Part shown: positions 16,896 to 24,867 of the stretch, piece after piece | Layout: each line of letters starts with the position of its first letter | Numbering within the stretch: position 1 is the first letter of the stretch | From: Bradyrhizobium iriomotense | GTDB taxonomy: Bacteria; Pseudomonadota; Alphaproteobacteria; Rhizobiales; Xanthobacteraceae | Assembly: GCF_018129405.1 (NCBI RefSeq) | Contig: NZ_JAFCLP010000020.1 | Coordinates: forward strand, 88,374-152,373 | Direction of reading: 5' to 3' | Length of the DNA: 64,000 bases | Notes under the pieces: model-generated | Database searches by the model: none | The model's input: the letters and a program-made list of their open reading frames with translations, nothing else | What the model was told of the DNA's origin: nothing | Program-made: the position numbers and the translations under genes

Positions 16896-17918
16896 TCAAG
16901 GGTGGCTCGAGACCTCCCTGGCCTCCGCCAGCCCGTAGTCCGGCGGTTCTTCGGCAGCCTGCGCTGCCCTGTCGGCTGAATACGAACCACGTTCCGGACT
17001 TGCCAGCCAGATCACTCCGCCCGCCAGACCGACGATCACACTGACCGCCCCCAGCAGCAGCGAAACCGACAGCGCTTCCTCGGAAGGAACGCCGGCCAAA
17101 CCGAGACAGGCGACCATTGCGCCCTCGCGAACGCCCCAGCCGCTGATCGAGATCGGAACCGCCGTCAGCAGGACCACCGGTGGAATCAGGATGGCGGCGT
17201 CCACCACCGAGAGCTGCGCTCCCACGCCGCGCGCCAAGGCATAGCACGCCGCCGCCGTCACGAGATGGATGAAGAGCGCCGACCCGAACAGCAAACCGCG
17301 GTGCTCGGATTGCAGCAGAAGAAATCTGACCAACGTTCCGAACCGGACGAAGCTTGCGATGGCGGGAAGCGCGATGAGACGCTTCGGCAGACGATCGAGC
17401 GTCAACAGGACCACGGTACCGGCGACGCCCGCCAGCGTCAGCCCGCCGATCGCCAGAATCGCGGCCTCGTTGGACACGCGCGACATCAGGAACGGCAATC
17501 CCGCCACCATCAGCACGATCAGCCCGATCAACGCCGTGAAGCGGTCTGCGGCAACGCCCTTGACCGCTTCCGGCCACTGCACGCCACGCTGGCGCAGCAG
17601 CCACATCCGAACCGCGTCGCCGCCCACCGACGACGGCAGCACCTGGTTGAACCAGAGGCTGATCATCAGAATCCGCCAGCCAGCGAGCCAGTCCAGCGAC
17701 ACGCCGAGCGCGCGCATGATCAGCTCCCACCGGCCGTTGAGCGCGAAGGTCTGAAAGAAGATCAGTGCCAGCGCGAGAACGAACAGGAAGGGATCGACGG
17801 AGACGAGATGGGTGCGCAATCGGTGCAGGTCGAGACCGCGTGCAATGTAGATCAGCACGGCGATCGACAGCAGCAGCTTCACCGAGAACAGAGCCGCCTG
17901 CTTGAACCGCGCCTGCAT
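16896..17918 (-). CDS. Lysylphosphatidylglycerol-synthase-TM-like (flippase-like) membrane protein
   Basis: 340 aa, polytopic inner-membrane protein with about eight predicted spans, of the UPF0104/AglD-like family often named flippase-like domain protein. Family hallmarks are NQVLPSSVGGDAVRMWLLR near residues 90-110 and PISISGWGVREGAMV near residues 260-275. Members are common in polysaccharide loci, but their biochemical role is largely unproven. It lies 12 bp after the SIS gene in the same operon. A clear paralogue is encoded on the other strand at 30547-31524 with the same motifs. The last 40 residues form a polar cytoplasmic tail. Confidence 0.8.
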   Translation of the reverse strand: MQARFKQAALFSVKLLLSIAVLIYIARGLDLHRLRTHLVSVDPFLFVLALALIFFQTFALNGRWELIMRALGVSLDWLAGWRILMISLWFNQVLPSSVGGDAVRMWLLRQRGVQWPEAVKGVAADRFTALIGLIVLMVAGLPFLMSRVSNEAAILAIGGLTLAGVAGTVVLLTLDRLPKRLIALPAIASFVRFGTLVRFLLLQSEHRGLLFGSALFIHLVTAAACYALARGVGAQLSVVDAAILIPPVVLLTAVPISISGWGVREGAMVACLGLAGVPSEEALSVSLLLGAVSVIVGLAGGVIWLASPERGSYSADRAAQAAEEPPDYGLAEAREVSSHP

Positions 17919-17930
17919 CGGATGCCCGCC

Positions 17931-18542
17931 TCAGGATGCCGGATATTCCGCGCGACCGATGACGAGGTCGATCGCGGCCATCATCCAGAACTGGTGCGTG
18001 GTCTCGACAATGTTGTAGCTGCGGCTGTCCACCCAGAAATTGACGTCGCCGAGATTGCGCAGCGGATTATCCGCATTCATGCCCGACAGCGTGATCACGC
18101 CGAGCTTCATCGTGCGCGCCTGCGCAACCGCATTCAGGATGTTCTTCGAGCGCCCCGACGAACTGATCGCAACGAGGCAGTCGCCGGCGCGGGCGCTCAG
18201 CCGCACGGCGTGTGCGATCCAGTCCTCGAAACCGAAGTCGTTGGCAAGGCACGACATCATGCTTGCATCGCTGAAACACAGCGCAGGCACCGATGCGTTC
18301 TTTGCCAGGTCGATCGCCAGATGCGAGGCGATGCCGGCCGAACCGCCATTACCGATGAAGATGACGCGACCGCCCTGCTCGCGCGTGCGCAACCAGACCG
18401 TACGAGTGGCGGAGATGCTGGCAAAAATGCCGTCGTCAATCGCCGTCGCGCGATGAAGGCGCCCCATGTAATCTTCGAGGAATGCCTTGTGATCGGGATC
18501 GAGAGACTCGGCGGGCATGGGCTGGCGGCTCGACTGCAACAT
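17931..18542 (-). CDS. SIS-domain sugar phosphate isomerase, GmhA-like
   Basis: 203 aa. The SIS phosphosugar-binding fold shows GNGGSAG at 64-70 and SSSGRS at 127-132, which grip the phosphate. The arrangement resembles GmhA (sedoheptulose-7-phosphate isomerase): H74 sits where GmhA has its His-61, and D78 sits where GmhA has its catalytic Glu-65. A C-terminal ETTHQ supplies a His near the GmhA His-180 position. This suggests an aldose-ketose isomerase on a long-chain sugar phosphate, with the Glu-to-Asp change hinting at a different substrate. It is the first gene of a three-gene minus-strand operon and is divergent from the epimerase at 18680. The start could also be the ATG at 18518. Confidence 0.8.
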   Translation of the reverse strand: MLQSSRQPMPAESLDPDHKAFLEDYMGRLHRATAIDDGIFASISATRTVWLRTREQGGRVIFIGNGGSAGIASHLAIDLAKNASVPALCFSDASMMSCLANDFGFEDWIAHAVRLSARAGDCLVAISSSGRSKNILNAVAQARTMKLGVITLSGMNADNPLRNLGDVNFWVDSRSYNIVETTHQFWMMAAIDLVIGRAEYPAS

Positions 18543-18548
18543 GTCGCC

Positions 18549-18577
18549 CTGATACCGGCTATTACTAGGGATTGCAA
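18549..18577 (-). promoter_or_regulatory. Divergent promoter region of the sugar cluster
   Basis: On the minus strand TTGCAA, 17 bp, TATCAG lies directly upstream of the SIS gene. On the plus strand a TATAAT box at 18581-18586 points toward the epimerase operon. The octamer TTGCAAAG occurs twice (18572-18579 and 18589-18596), flanking that box, so a shared regulator is possible. Confidence 0.5.
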
Positions 18578-18679
18578 AGGTATAATACTTGCAAAGTTTG
18601 TGAGCGGCTGTTAGTCGGCTTGAAGGGTCTCACTCAGCATTGGCGACGCCCGCAGGGCATTCGCGCTACGGATGTTCCT

Positions 18680-19705
18680 ATGAAATGCATCGTTACTGGC
18701 GGCGCCGGTTTCATCGGCAGTCACCTCGTTGATCGCCTCCTCGATGACGGCCATGAGGTGATTGCGCTCGACAATTTCGTCATCGGACGTTCTGAAAATC
18801 TGTCGTCGCACGCCGGTTCGAGCCGGCTGAAGATCGTCCGTGCCGACGTCACTGATCGCGAATCGATCAGCCCGTATTTCAACGGTATCGACTGGGTGTT
18901 CCACCTCGCGGCACTCGCCGACATCGTTCCCTCGATCGAATCGCCGATCCCGTATCACCGCGCCAATGTCGACGGCACGGTCAACGTTCTCGAGGCCGCG
19001 CGTCAGGCGGGGGTCAGCCGCTTCGTGTATGCGGCGTCGTCGTCCTGCTACGGCATCCCCGACGTCTATCCGACGCCGGAGAACGCAGAGATCCGGCCGA
19101 TGTATCCCTACGCTCTCACCAAGAATCTCGGCGAGCAGTGCGTCATGCACTGGTGCCAGGTCTACAAGCTTCCGGCGGTGGCGCTCCGTCTGTTCAACGT
19201 GTTCGGGCCACGCCATCGCACCACGGGAACCTACGGCGCCGTGTTCGGCGTGTTCATGGCGCAGAAGCTTGCCGGCAAGCCGTTCACTGTGGTGGGCGAC
19301 GGCGAGCAGACCCGCGACTTCACCTTCGTCAGCGATGTCGCGGATGCCTTCGTCACGGCAGCACGCTCCGACGTCTCGCACGAGATCTTCAACGTCGGCT
19401 CGGACAACACCTACAGCGTCAACCGGCTGGTCGAGCTGCTCGGCGGCGACAAGGTCCACATTCCCAAGCGTCCCGGCGAGCCCGACTGCACCTATGCCGA
19501 CATCACCAAGATCAAGCGGGTCCTGAAATGGACGCCGAAGGTGAAATTCGAGGACGGCGTCGCGACGATGCTGAAGTCCATGGACCAGTACAAGGACGCT
19601 CCCCTGTGGACGGTGGACAAGATCGCCGATGCCACCAAGGACTGGTTCAAATATCTCGGTGACGACAAGGATGCGGCGTCCGGCACGCCGAAGGCAAGCT
19701 ATTGA
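18680..19705 (+). CDS. NAD-dependent epimerase/dehydratase (UDP-sugar 4-epimerase-like)
   Basis: 341 aa, extended short-chain dehydrogenase fold. GGAGFIG at 7-13 binds NAD, and the catalytic residues are S120/S121 with Y144 and K148 (YALTK). The sequence FNVFGPRHRTTGTYGAVF matches the sugar-binding half of UDP-glucose/UDP-glucuronate 4-epimerases. It likely epimerises or oxidises a nucleotide sugar for the surface glycan. The start at ATG 18680 is set by the NAD motif; upstream in-frame ATGs give an unrelated extension. It is the first gene of the long plus-strand operon. Confidence 0.88.
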   Translation: MKCIVTGGAGFIGSHLVDRLLDDGHEVIALDNFVIGRSENLSSHAGSSRLKIVRADVTDRESISPYFNGIDWVFHLAALADIVPSIESPIPYHRANVDGTVNVLEAARQAGVSRFVYAASSSCYGIPDVYPTPENAEIRPMYPYALTKNLGEQCVMHWCQVYKLPAVALRLFNVFGPRHRTTGTYGAVFGVFMAQKLAGKPFTVVGDGEQTRDFTFVSDVADAFVTAARSDVSHEIFNVGSDNTYSVNRLVELLGGDKVHIPKRPGEPDCTYADITKIKRVLKWTPKVKFEDGVATMLKSMDQYKDAPLWTVDKIADATKDWFKYLGDDKDAASGTPKASY

Positions 19706-19749
19706 ACAGGTTCGCCGGATATCGTTGCCGCGAATCGATCAGTTTCGGA

Positions 19750-19771
19750 CCGGCCGGCTGATGCCGGCCGG
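19750..19771 (+). terminator. Intercistronic hairpin
   Basis: A perfect 9-bp stem CCGGCCGGC / GCCGGCCGG with a TGAT loop in the 83-bp gap before the nucleotidylyltransferase-kinase gene. The downstream flank ACTTTGGG is not a T tract. It may attenuate or stabilise the operon mRNA. Confidence 0.35.
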
Positions 19772-19788
19772 CACTTTGGGTAATTAAC

Positions 19789-21354
19789 ATGGGTCATACA
19801 CCGACAGACAAGCCCGCCGTCCATCCGGCACCGCACGAGAAGATCAAGACGCTCGAGGAGCTGGGAGCGATCGCGCGCGCCGCACAGGCCGAGGGCCGCA
19901 CCGTTGCGCTCTGCCACGGCGTATTCGATCTCGTGCATCTCGGTCACGTCCGGCACATCCTGGCGGCGCGCAACGAGGCCGACGTGGTGATCGTGACCAT
20001 CACCGCCGACCGTTTCGTCAACAAGGGCCCGGGACGACCGATCTTTCCTGAGAACATGCGCGCCGAGATGCTGGCCGCACTCGGCACGGTCGACTGGGTC
20101 GCCATCAACCGGACCTCCAGCGCCGAGCCGGTCCTCGACACCGTACGCCCCGACATCTACGTGAAGGGCTCGGACTACGAAAATCCCGAGGATGATGTCA
20201 CCGGCAAGATCGCCACCGAGCGCGAGGCCGTCGAGCGCCATGGCGGGCGCATCGTCTTCACGCGCGACGTGACCTTCAGCTCGTCGTCGCTGCTGAACCG
20301 CTATTTCGACATCTACGATCCCCCTCTGCGCGACTACCTCCAGAAGGTGCGCGAAGGCGGCGGCGCCGAACGCCTGCTGAAGCTGATCGACAAGATCCAG
20401 GACATGCACGTCGTGCTGGTCGGAGACACGATCATCGACGAGTACCAGTACGTCACGGCGCTCGGAAAGGCCTCGAAGGAGAACATCGTCGCGACCCTGT
20501 TCAAGAACCGGGAGCAGTTCGCAGGCGGCGTGATCGCCGCGGCGAACCACGTCGCGAGCTTCTGCAAGTCGGTCGAGATCGTCACGACGCTCGGCGGCGA
20601 CGACTATCCCGAAGAATTCCTTCGCGCGCATATCCGCCAGAACGTCAAGCTGACGCCGATCCGCGTCGAAAACCGCCCCACCACCCGCAAGCTCCGCTAC
20701 GTCGAGCTCGGCTACCTGCACAAGTTGTTCGAGGTCTACACCATGAACGACACGCCGGTCAGCGAGCCCCAGCGGCAGGAGATCGACCGGGTCACCGCGG
20801 AGCGCGTGCGCGGCGCGGACGTGGTCATCGTCACCGATTTCGGCCACGGCATGATCGCGTCCAGCACGATCGACACGCTGATCGCGAACTCCAAGTTCCT
20901 GGCGATCAACGCCCAGAGCAACAGCGGAAACCACGGCTACAATCTGATCACGAAGTATCCGCGGGCCGATTACATCTGCATCGACGCACCGGAAGCGCGC
21001 CTGGCCGCCACCGACAAGTTCAGCGACATCGCATCGGTGATCGAGGACGGCCTGCACGGCAAGATCGACTGCGACAACATGATCATCACGCATGGCTCCT
21101 TCGGCTGCTACCCCTTCTCGTCGAAGACCGGCGTCGCACGCGTTCCCGCCTTCACCAAGACCGTCGTCGACACCGTCGGCGCGGGCGATGCGTTCCTGAC
21201 GATTACGGCGCCGCTGGTTGCCGCCGGCGGCAATATCGAGGACGTCGCCTTCATCGGCAATGCGGCCGGCGCAATCAAGGTCGGTATCGTCGGGCACCGC
21301 AGCTCGGTCGAGAAGGCGCCGCTGGTCAAGTTCGTCACCGCGTTGTTGAAGTAG
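19789..21354 (+). CDS. Fused nucleotidylyltransferase-PfkB sugar kinase (HldE-like, domains reversed)
   Basis: 521 aa with two catalytic domains. The N-terminal cytidylyltransferase-type domain carries HGVFDLVHLGH at 43-53 (the HxGH signature, H50 and H53) and TFSSSSLLNR near residue 164. The C-terminal ribokinase/PfkB domain runs from VVLVGDTIIDEY near residue 205 to DTVGAGDAF, whose GAGD (464-467) holds the catalytic base D467. E. coli HldE has the same two activities in the opposite order, kinase first. HldE phosphorylates D-glycero-D-manno-heptose 7-phosphate at C1 and adenylylates it after a phosphatase step. With a GmhA-like isomerase and a HAD-like protein in the cluster, a heptose-type activation route is plausible. 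The actual sugar and nucleotide are unknown. Confidence 0.88.
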   Translation: MGHTPTDKPAVHPAPHEKIKTLEELGAIARAAQAEGRTVALCHGVFDLVHLGHVRHILAARNEADVVIVTITADRFVNKGPGRPIFPENMRAEMLAALGTVDWVAINRTSSAEPVLDTVRPDIYVKGSDYENPEDDVTGKIATEREAVERHGGRIVFTRDVTFSSSSLLNRYFDIYDPPLRDYLQKVREGGGAERLLKLIDKIQDMHVVLVGDTIIDEYQYVTALGKASKENIVATLFKNREQFAGGVIAAANHVASFCKSVEIVTTLGGDDYPEEFLRAHIRQNVKLTPIRVENRPTTRKLRYVELGYLHKLFEVYTMNDTPVSEPQRQEIDRVTAERVRGADVVIVTDFGHGMIASSTIDTLIANSKFLAINAQSNSGNHGYNLITKYPRADYICIDAPEARLAATDKFSDIASVIEDGLHGKIDCDNMIITHGSFGCYPFSSKTGVARVPAFTKTVVDTVGAGDAFLTITAPLVAAGGNIEDVAFIGNAAGAIKVGIVGHRSSVEKAPLVKFVTALLK

Positions 21355-21381
21355 CGCGAACGAGAAATCTGGAGAACGACA

Positions 21382-22383
21382 GTGATTGATCAGAAATGGA
21401 ACGTGATGGTCACCGGTGGTGCCGGCTACGTCGGCAGCGTGCTGGTTCCCCAGTTGCTGGCGGCGGGCCACAAGGTCACCGTGCTCGACCTGTTCATGTA
21501 TGGCGAAGACGTCTTCAACGCCGTCCGCACCAATCCGAACCTGCGCCTGATCAAGGGCGACATTCGCGATGAGGCCGCGATCAACGAGGCCCTGCGCGGC
21601 AACAATGCGGTGATCCACCTCGCCTGTATTTCCAACGACCCCTCGTTCGAGCTCGACCCGGCGCTCGGCAAGTCCATCAACTACGACTGCTTCCGGCCGA
21701 TGGTGCGCGCGGCGAAGAAGGCCGGCGTCAAGCGTTTCATCTATGCGTCCTCCTCCAGCGTCTACGGCATCAAGGACGAAGCCGAGGTGACCGAGGACCT
21801 GTCCTGCGAACCGCTCACGGACTATTCCAAGTTCAAGGCGATGTGCGAGACCGACCTCGCCGACGAAGCCGCGTCCGGGTTCGTCACCTGCACCGTTCGC
21901 CCCGCCACCGTCTGCGGCTACGCACCGCGGCAGCGGCTCGACGTCGTCGTCAACATCCTGACCAACCTTGCGGTCAACACCGGCCGCATCCGCGTGTTCG
22001 GCGGAACGCAGCGCCGGCCCAACCTGCATATCCAGGACATGTCGGCGGCCTATCTGTTCCTGCTTCAGCAGGACGACGCGAAGATCGACGGCAAGACCTA
22101 CAATATCGGCTACGAGAACCACTCGCTGATGAAGATCGCCGACATCGTCAAGTCGGTGGTCGGCAACAACGTCGACATCGCGGTCGAGCCGACCGACGAT
22201 CTGCGCTCGTATCACGTCTCTTCTGAGAAGATCCGCCGCGAGCTCGGATTTGCACCGACGCACACGATCGAGCAGGCCGTGTCGGGTCTGGTGGACGCCT
22301 TCAAGACCGGCCGTCTGCCGAACTCGCTCAACGACCCCAGGTACTTCAACATCAAGATGATGCAGAACATCAGCCTGAAGTGA
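21382..22383 (+). CDS. NAD-dependent epimerase/dehydratase
   Basis: 333 aa, extended SDR. GGAGYVG at 12-18 binds NAD; Y148 and K152 (YSKFK) are the catalytic pair, with ASSSSVYG upstream. RPATVCGYAPRQRLDVVVN matches the substrate-binding region of nucleotide-sugar epimerases/dehydratases. I start at GTG 21382, which has GGAG 7 nt upstream. It overlaps the next gene by 4 nt (GTGA). It is distinct from the epimerase at 18680, so at least two redox or epimerisation steps are encoded. In the classical heptose route this position would be taken by HldD, but nothing in the sequence proves that role. Confidence 0.87.
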   Translation: MIDQKWNVMVTGGAGYVGSVLVPQLLAAGHKVTVLDLFMYGEDVFNAVRTNPNLRLIKGDIRDEAAINEALRGNNAVIHLACISNDPSFELDPALGKSINYDCFRPMVRAAKKAGVKRFIYASSSSVYGIKDEAEVTEDLSCEPLTDYSKFKAMCETDLADEAASGFVTCTVRPATVCGYAPRQRLDVVVNILTNLAVNTGRIRVFGGTQRRPNLHIQDMSAAYLFLLQQDDAKIDGKTYNIGYENHSLMKIADIVKSVVGNNVDIAVEPTDDLRSYHVSSEKIRRELGFAPTHTIEQAVSGLVDAFKTGRLPNSLNDPRYFNIKMMQNISLK

Positions 22384-23000
22384 GCGGCGTGCGGATCGGC
22401 ATCGATTTCGACAACACGATCATCTGCTACGACAAGGTCTTTGCCGCCGCGGCGCGTCAGCGTGGGCTGGTGCCGGAGGGCTGGGAGGGGCTGAAGACCG
22501 ATGTGCGGGATTACTTGCGATCCCGCACCGGCGGCGAACTCGCCTGGCAAGGCCTGCAGGGCTTCGTCTACGGCAAGGGCATTGGCGGCGCCGAAATCTA
22601 TCCGGGCGTGCGGGAATTCCTGGCAGCATGCAGACAGGCCGGCGCCAAGGTGTACATCGTCAGCCACAAGACCCGGTTCGGACATCAGGACCCCGACCAC
22701 ACCGACCTGCGCGAGGCCGCACGCGGCTGGCTGCGTGGGGGCGGCCTGATCGACGCTGCGGATGCGGCGGTCGCCGCCGGCGACGTCTATTTCGAGGACA
22801 CGATGGCCGCCAAGGTCGAGCGACTCGCGAGCCTGGAGCTCGACATCTTCATCGACGATCTCGTCGAGGTCTTCGAGCAACCGCATTTCCCGAAGGGCAC
22901 GCGATCGATCCTGTTCACGCGTTCGCAACCCCCGCACCCCGAACATTGCAAGCCGATCGCGACATGGGCCGGCATCCGCAACGAAGTGTTTGCGGCATGA
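22380..23000 (+). CDS. HAD-superfamily phosphatase-like protein
   Basis: 206 aa. HAD motif I is GIDFDNTI near residues 7-14, with nucleophile Asp and acid/base Asp. Motif II is IVSHKT, and motif III/IV is FIDDLVEVF with two acidic residues. The DxDNT form is common in phosphatases. Start and stop overlap both neighbours by 4 nt, so it is translationally coupled. In a GmhA-HldE-GmhB type route a phosphatase works between the kinase and nucleotidyl transfer steps; this gene could be that enzyme, but it is not close to canonical GmhB by eye. Confidence 0.72.
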   Translation: MSGVRIGIDFDNTIICYDKVFAAAARQRGLVPEGWEGLKTDVRDYLRSRTGGELAWQGLQGFVYGKGIGGAEIYPGVREFLAACRQAGAKVYIVSHKTRFGHQDPDHTDLREAARGWLRGGGLIDAADAAVAAGDVYFEDTMAAKVERLASLELDIFIDDLVEVFEQPHFPKGTRSILFTRSQPPHPEHCKPIATWAGIRNEVFAA

Positions 23001-24034
23001 GCGAGCCCGACATCAGCACAGCGGATGCGGTGGCGATCGGCAGCCGTCTGGCAGCCGCCCCGGTCGCGGCCGCCCAACCGGCGCGGGCCGGCGGCAACAA
23101 CAGGGTGTTTCGGCTCGAGATGGCAAAGGGACCGGCCCTCGCCCTCAAGCATTATCCGTCCGACGGGCGCGATCGCCTGGGACAGGAATATGACGCGCTG
23201 TCGTTTCTGTCGCGCCACGGCATCATGTCGACACCGCGTCCGATCGCGAGGGATGCGGATGCGTTCTGCGCGCTGTATCAATGGTTCGACGGCGAGGCGG
23301 CGGTGCTGCGCCCCCACGACGACGATGCGGATCAACTGGCCGATTTCCTGATCGAGCTGCAGAAACTGCGCAACGCCGACGGCGCGCAGACTTTGCGGAA
23401 CGCGTCAGCCAGCATCTTTTCGCCCGAGGAAGCCATCGCGCAGTACGAGCAGCGCCTGGAGGGGCTGAGGCGGGCCTCGGATGATCATCCGGACCTGCGC
23501 GCATTCATCGACGGCAGCCTGGTGCCCAGCACCTCGTTCGCTATTCGAAAGCTCCGCCTGCGCTATGCGGAACTCGGCCGGGATCCCGCAGCGGATCTTG
23601 CACCCGCACATCGCGCATTGAGCCCGTCCGATTTCGGACTGCACAATGCGCTGCGCGGCGAAGATGGCCGCCTGCGATTCATCGACTTCGAATATTTCGG
23701 CTGGGACGATCCCGTCAAGCTCGTGTCCGACACCGCGCTTCACCCCGGTAGCGATCTGCCCGAAGCCAAAGCAGATCGGTTGACCGAACGCCTCACGCAA
23801 GCTTTCGCGGCTAGGGATGACGCGTTTGCGATCCGTCGTGACGTACTGTATCCTGTGTTCGGGGCGATCTGGTGCCTGATTGTCCTGAATGCCTATTTGC
23901 CGGAAAGCCGCTCCCGACGCGCATTGGCCGCGCAAGGTGGCGATCTGACGGTCCGCCTTGCTGGTCAGCTCGACAAAGCGCGCCGGCTCCATCAAACGAT
24001 TTGCCAACGTGATCCAGATCTCACCCCACGCTGA
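22997..24034 (+). CDS. APH/choline-kinase-like phosphotransferase
   Basis: 345 aa, ATG 22997 in an ATGA overlap with the previous stop. A small N-terminal lobe contains a nucleotide loop (GGNNRVFRLE) and ATP lysine (LALKHY). The catalytic loop reads SPSDFGLHN near residue 210: Asp and Asn are kept, while the first position, usually His, is Ser. The metal-binding Asp is in RFIDFEYFGWDDP. It resembles aminoglycoside/choline/homoserine kinases. In a sugar cluster it may phosphorylate a sugar or polyol. The substrate is unknown. The start of the transketolase gene overlaps its end. Confidence 0.75.
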   Translation: MSEPDISTADAVAIGSRLAAAPVAAAQPARAGGNNRVFRLEMAKGPALALKHYPSDGRDRLGQEYDALSFLSRHGIMSTPRPIARDADAFCALYQWFDGEAAVLRPHDDDADQLADFLIELQKLRNADGAQTLRNASASIFSPEEAIAQYEQRLEGLRRASDDHPDLRAFIDGSLVPSTSFAIRKLRLRYAELGRDPAADLAPAHRALSPSDFGLHNALRGEDGRLRFIDFEYFGWDDPVKLVSDTALHPGSDLPEAKADRLTERLTQAFAARDDAFAIRRDVLYPVFGAIWCLIVLNAYLPESRSRRALAAQGGDLTVRLAGQLDKARRLHQTICQRDPDLTPR

Positions 24035-24857
24035 AGCCGCCCTCACCTGCACGCTGGACGAGCGCAGCCTTTATTTGCGCCGCCTGGTGCTCGGTTCCGT
24101 CCGCTCGGCGGGACGCGGACATGTCGGTCCTGCCCTGTCGCTGATCGAGATGGTCCGCGTGCTCTACGACGACGTGCTGCGGATCGATCCGAAGAACCCG
24201 CGCGATCCCAATCGCGACCGCGCCATCCTCAGCAAGGGACACGGTTGTCTCGCGCTCTACGCGCTCCTGGCCGATCGCGGTTTCTTCCCGCTGTCGGAGC
24301 TGGAAGGCTTTTGCGGCCCCGACAGCATCCTAGGCGGACATCCTGAATACGGCATGGTGCCGGGGGTCGAGGCGTCGACCGGCGCGCTCGGGCATGGCCT
24401 GTCGATCGGTGTCGGCCTTGCGCTAGCCGCGCGCATGCGCGAGCGCGACTACCGGACCTTCGTCCTGCTCGGCGACGGCGAGATCAACGAGGGATCGGTG
24501 TGGGAAGCTGCGATGGGCGCGGCCAAGCACGGGCTCGACAACCTGATCGCGCTGATCGACTACAACAAGCTGCAGAGCTACGGGCCTACCGACTACGTGC
24601 TGCCGCTGGAGCCGCTTGCGGACAAGTGGCGCAGCTTCGGCTTCGCCGTGCAGGAGGTCAACGGCCACGACGTCGACGCCCTGCGCCGCGTGCTGAAGCA
24701 GGTCCCGGCCGTTGCGGGGAAACCCACCGCCATCATCTGCCATACCGTCAAGGGCAAGGGTCTTCCGGCAGCGGAATCCAACGCCGACTGGCATCACAAG
24801 AACAAGCTGACCGACAGCGAGCTCGACGCCATTCGCGTTGCTGTCGGCGATTTTTGA
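24009..24857 (+). CDS. Transketolase, N-terminal (TPP-binding) subunit
   Basis: 282 aa from GTG 24009 (a TTG at 23958 is a possible longer start). It carries KGHGCLALYALL, GHGLSIGVGLALAAR and the thiamine diphosphate motif GDGEINEG at 155-162 followed by Asn in DYNKLQ. It is half the size of a classical transketolase; the other half is the next gene, so the enzyme is a two-subunit type. Transketolases move a two-carbon ketol unit between sugars. Inside a sugar operon it more likely builds a specific longer or branched carbon skeleton than serves central metabolism. Confidence 0.88.
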   Translation: MIQISPHAEAALTCTLDERSLYLRRLVLGSVRSAGRGHVGPALSLIEMVRVLYDDVLRIDPKNPRDPNRDRAILSKGHGCLALYALLADRGFFPLSELEGFCGPDSILGGHPEYGMVPGVEASTGALGHGLSIGVGLALAARMRERDYRTFVLLGDGEINEGSVWEAAMGAAKHGLDNLIALIDYNKLQSYGPTDYVLPLEPLADKWRSFGFAVQEVNGHDVDALRRVLKQVPAVAGKPTAIICHTVKGKGLPAAESNADWHHKNKLTDSELDAIRVAVGDF

Positions 24858-24867
24858 TCGGCTCCCC

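Noticed and set aside
19699-22263. Minus-strand frame of 854 codons
   Set aside because: It covers the HldE-like and epimerase genes of the plus strand, which have intact catalytic motifs and ribosome-binding sites; this frame is a shadow.
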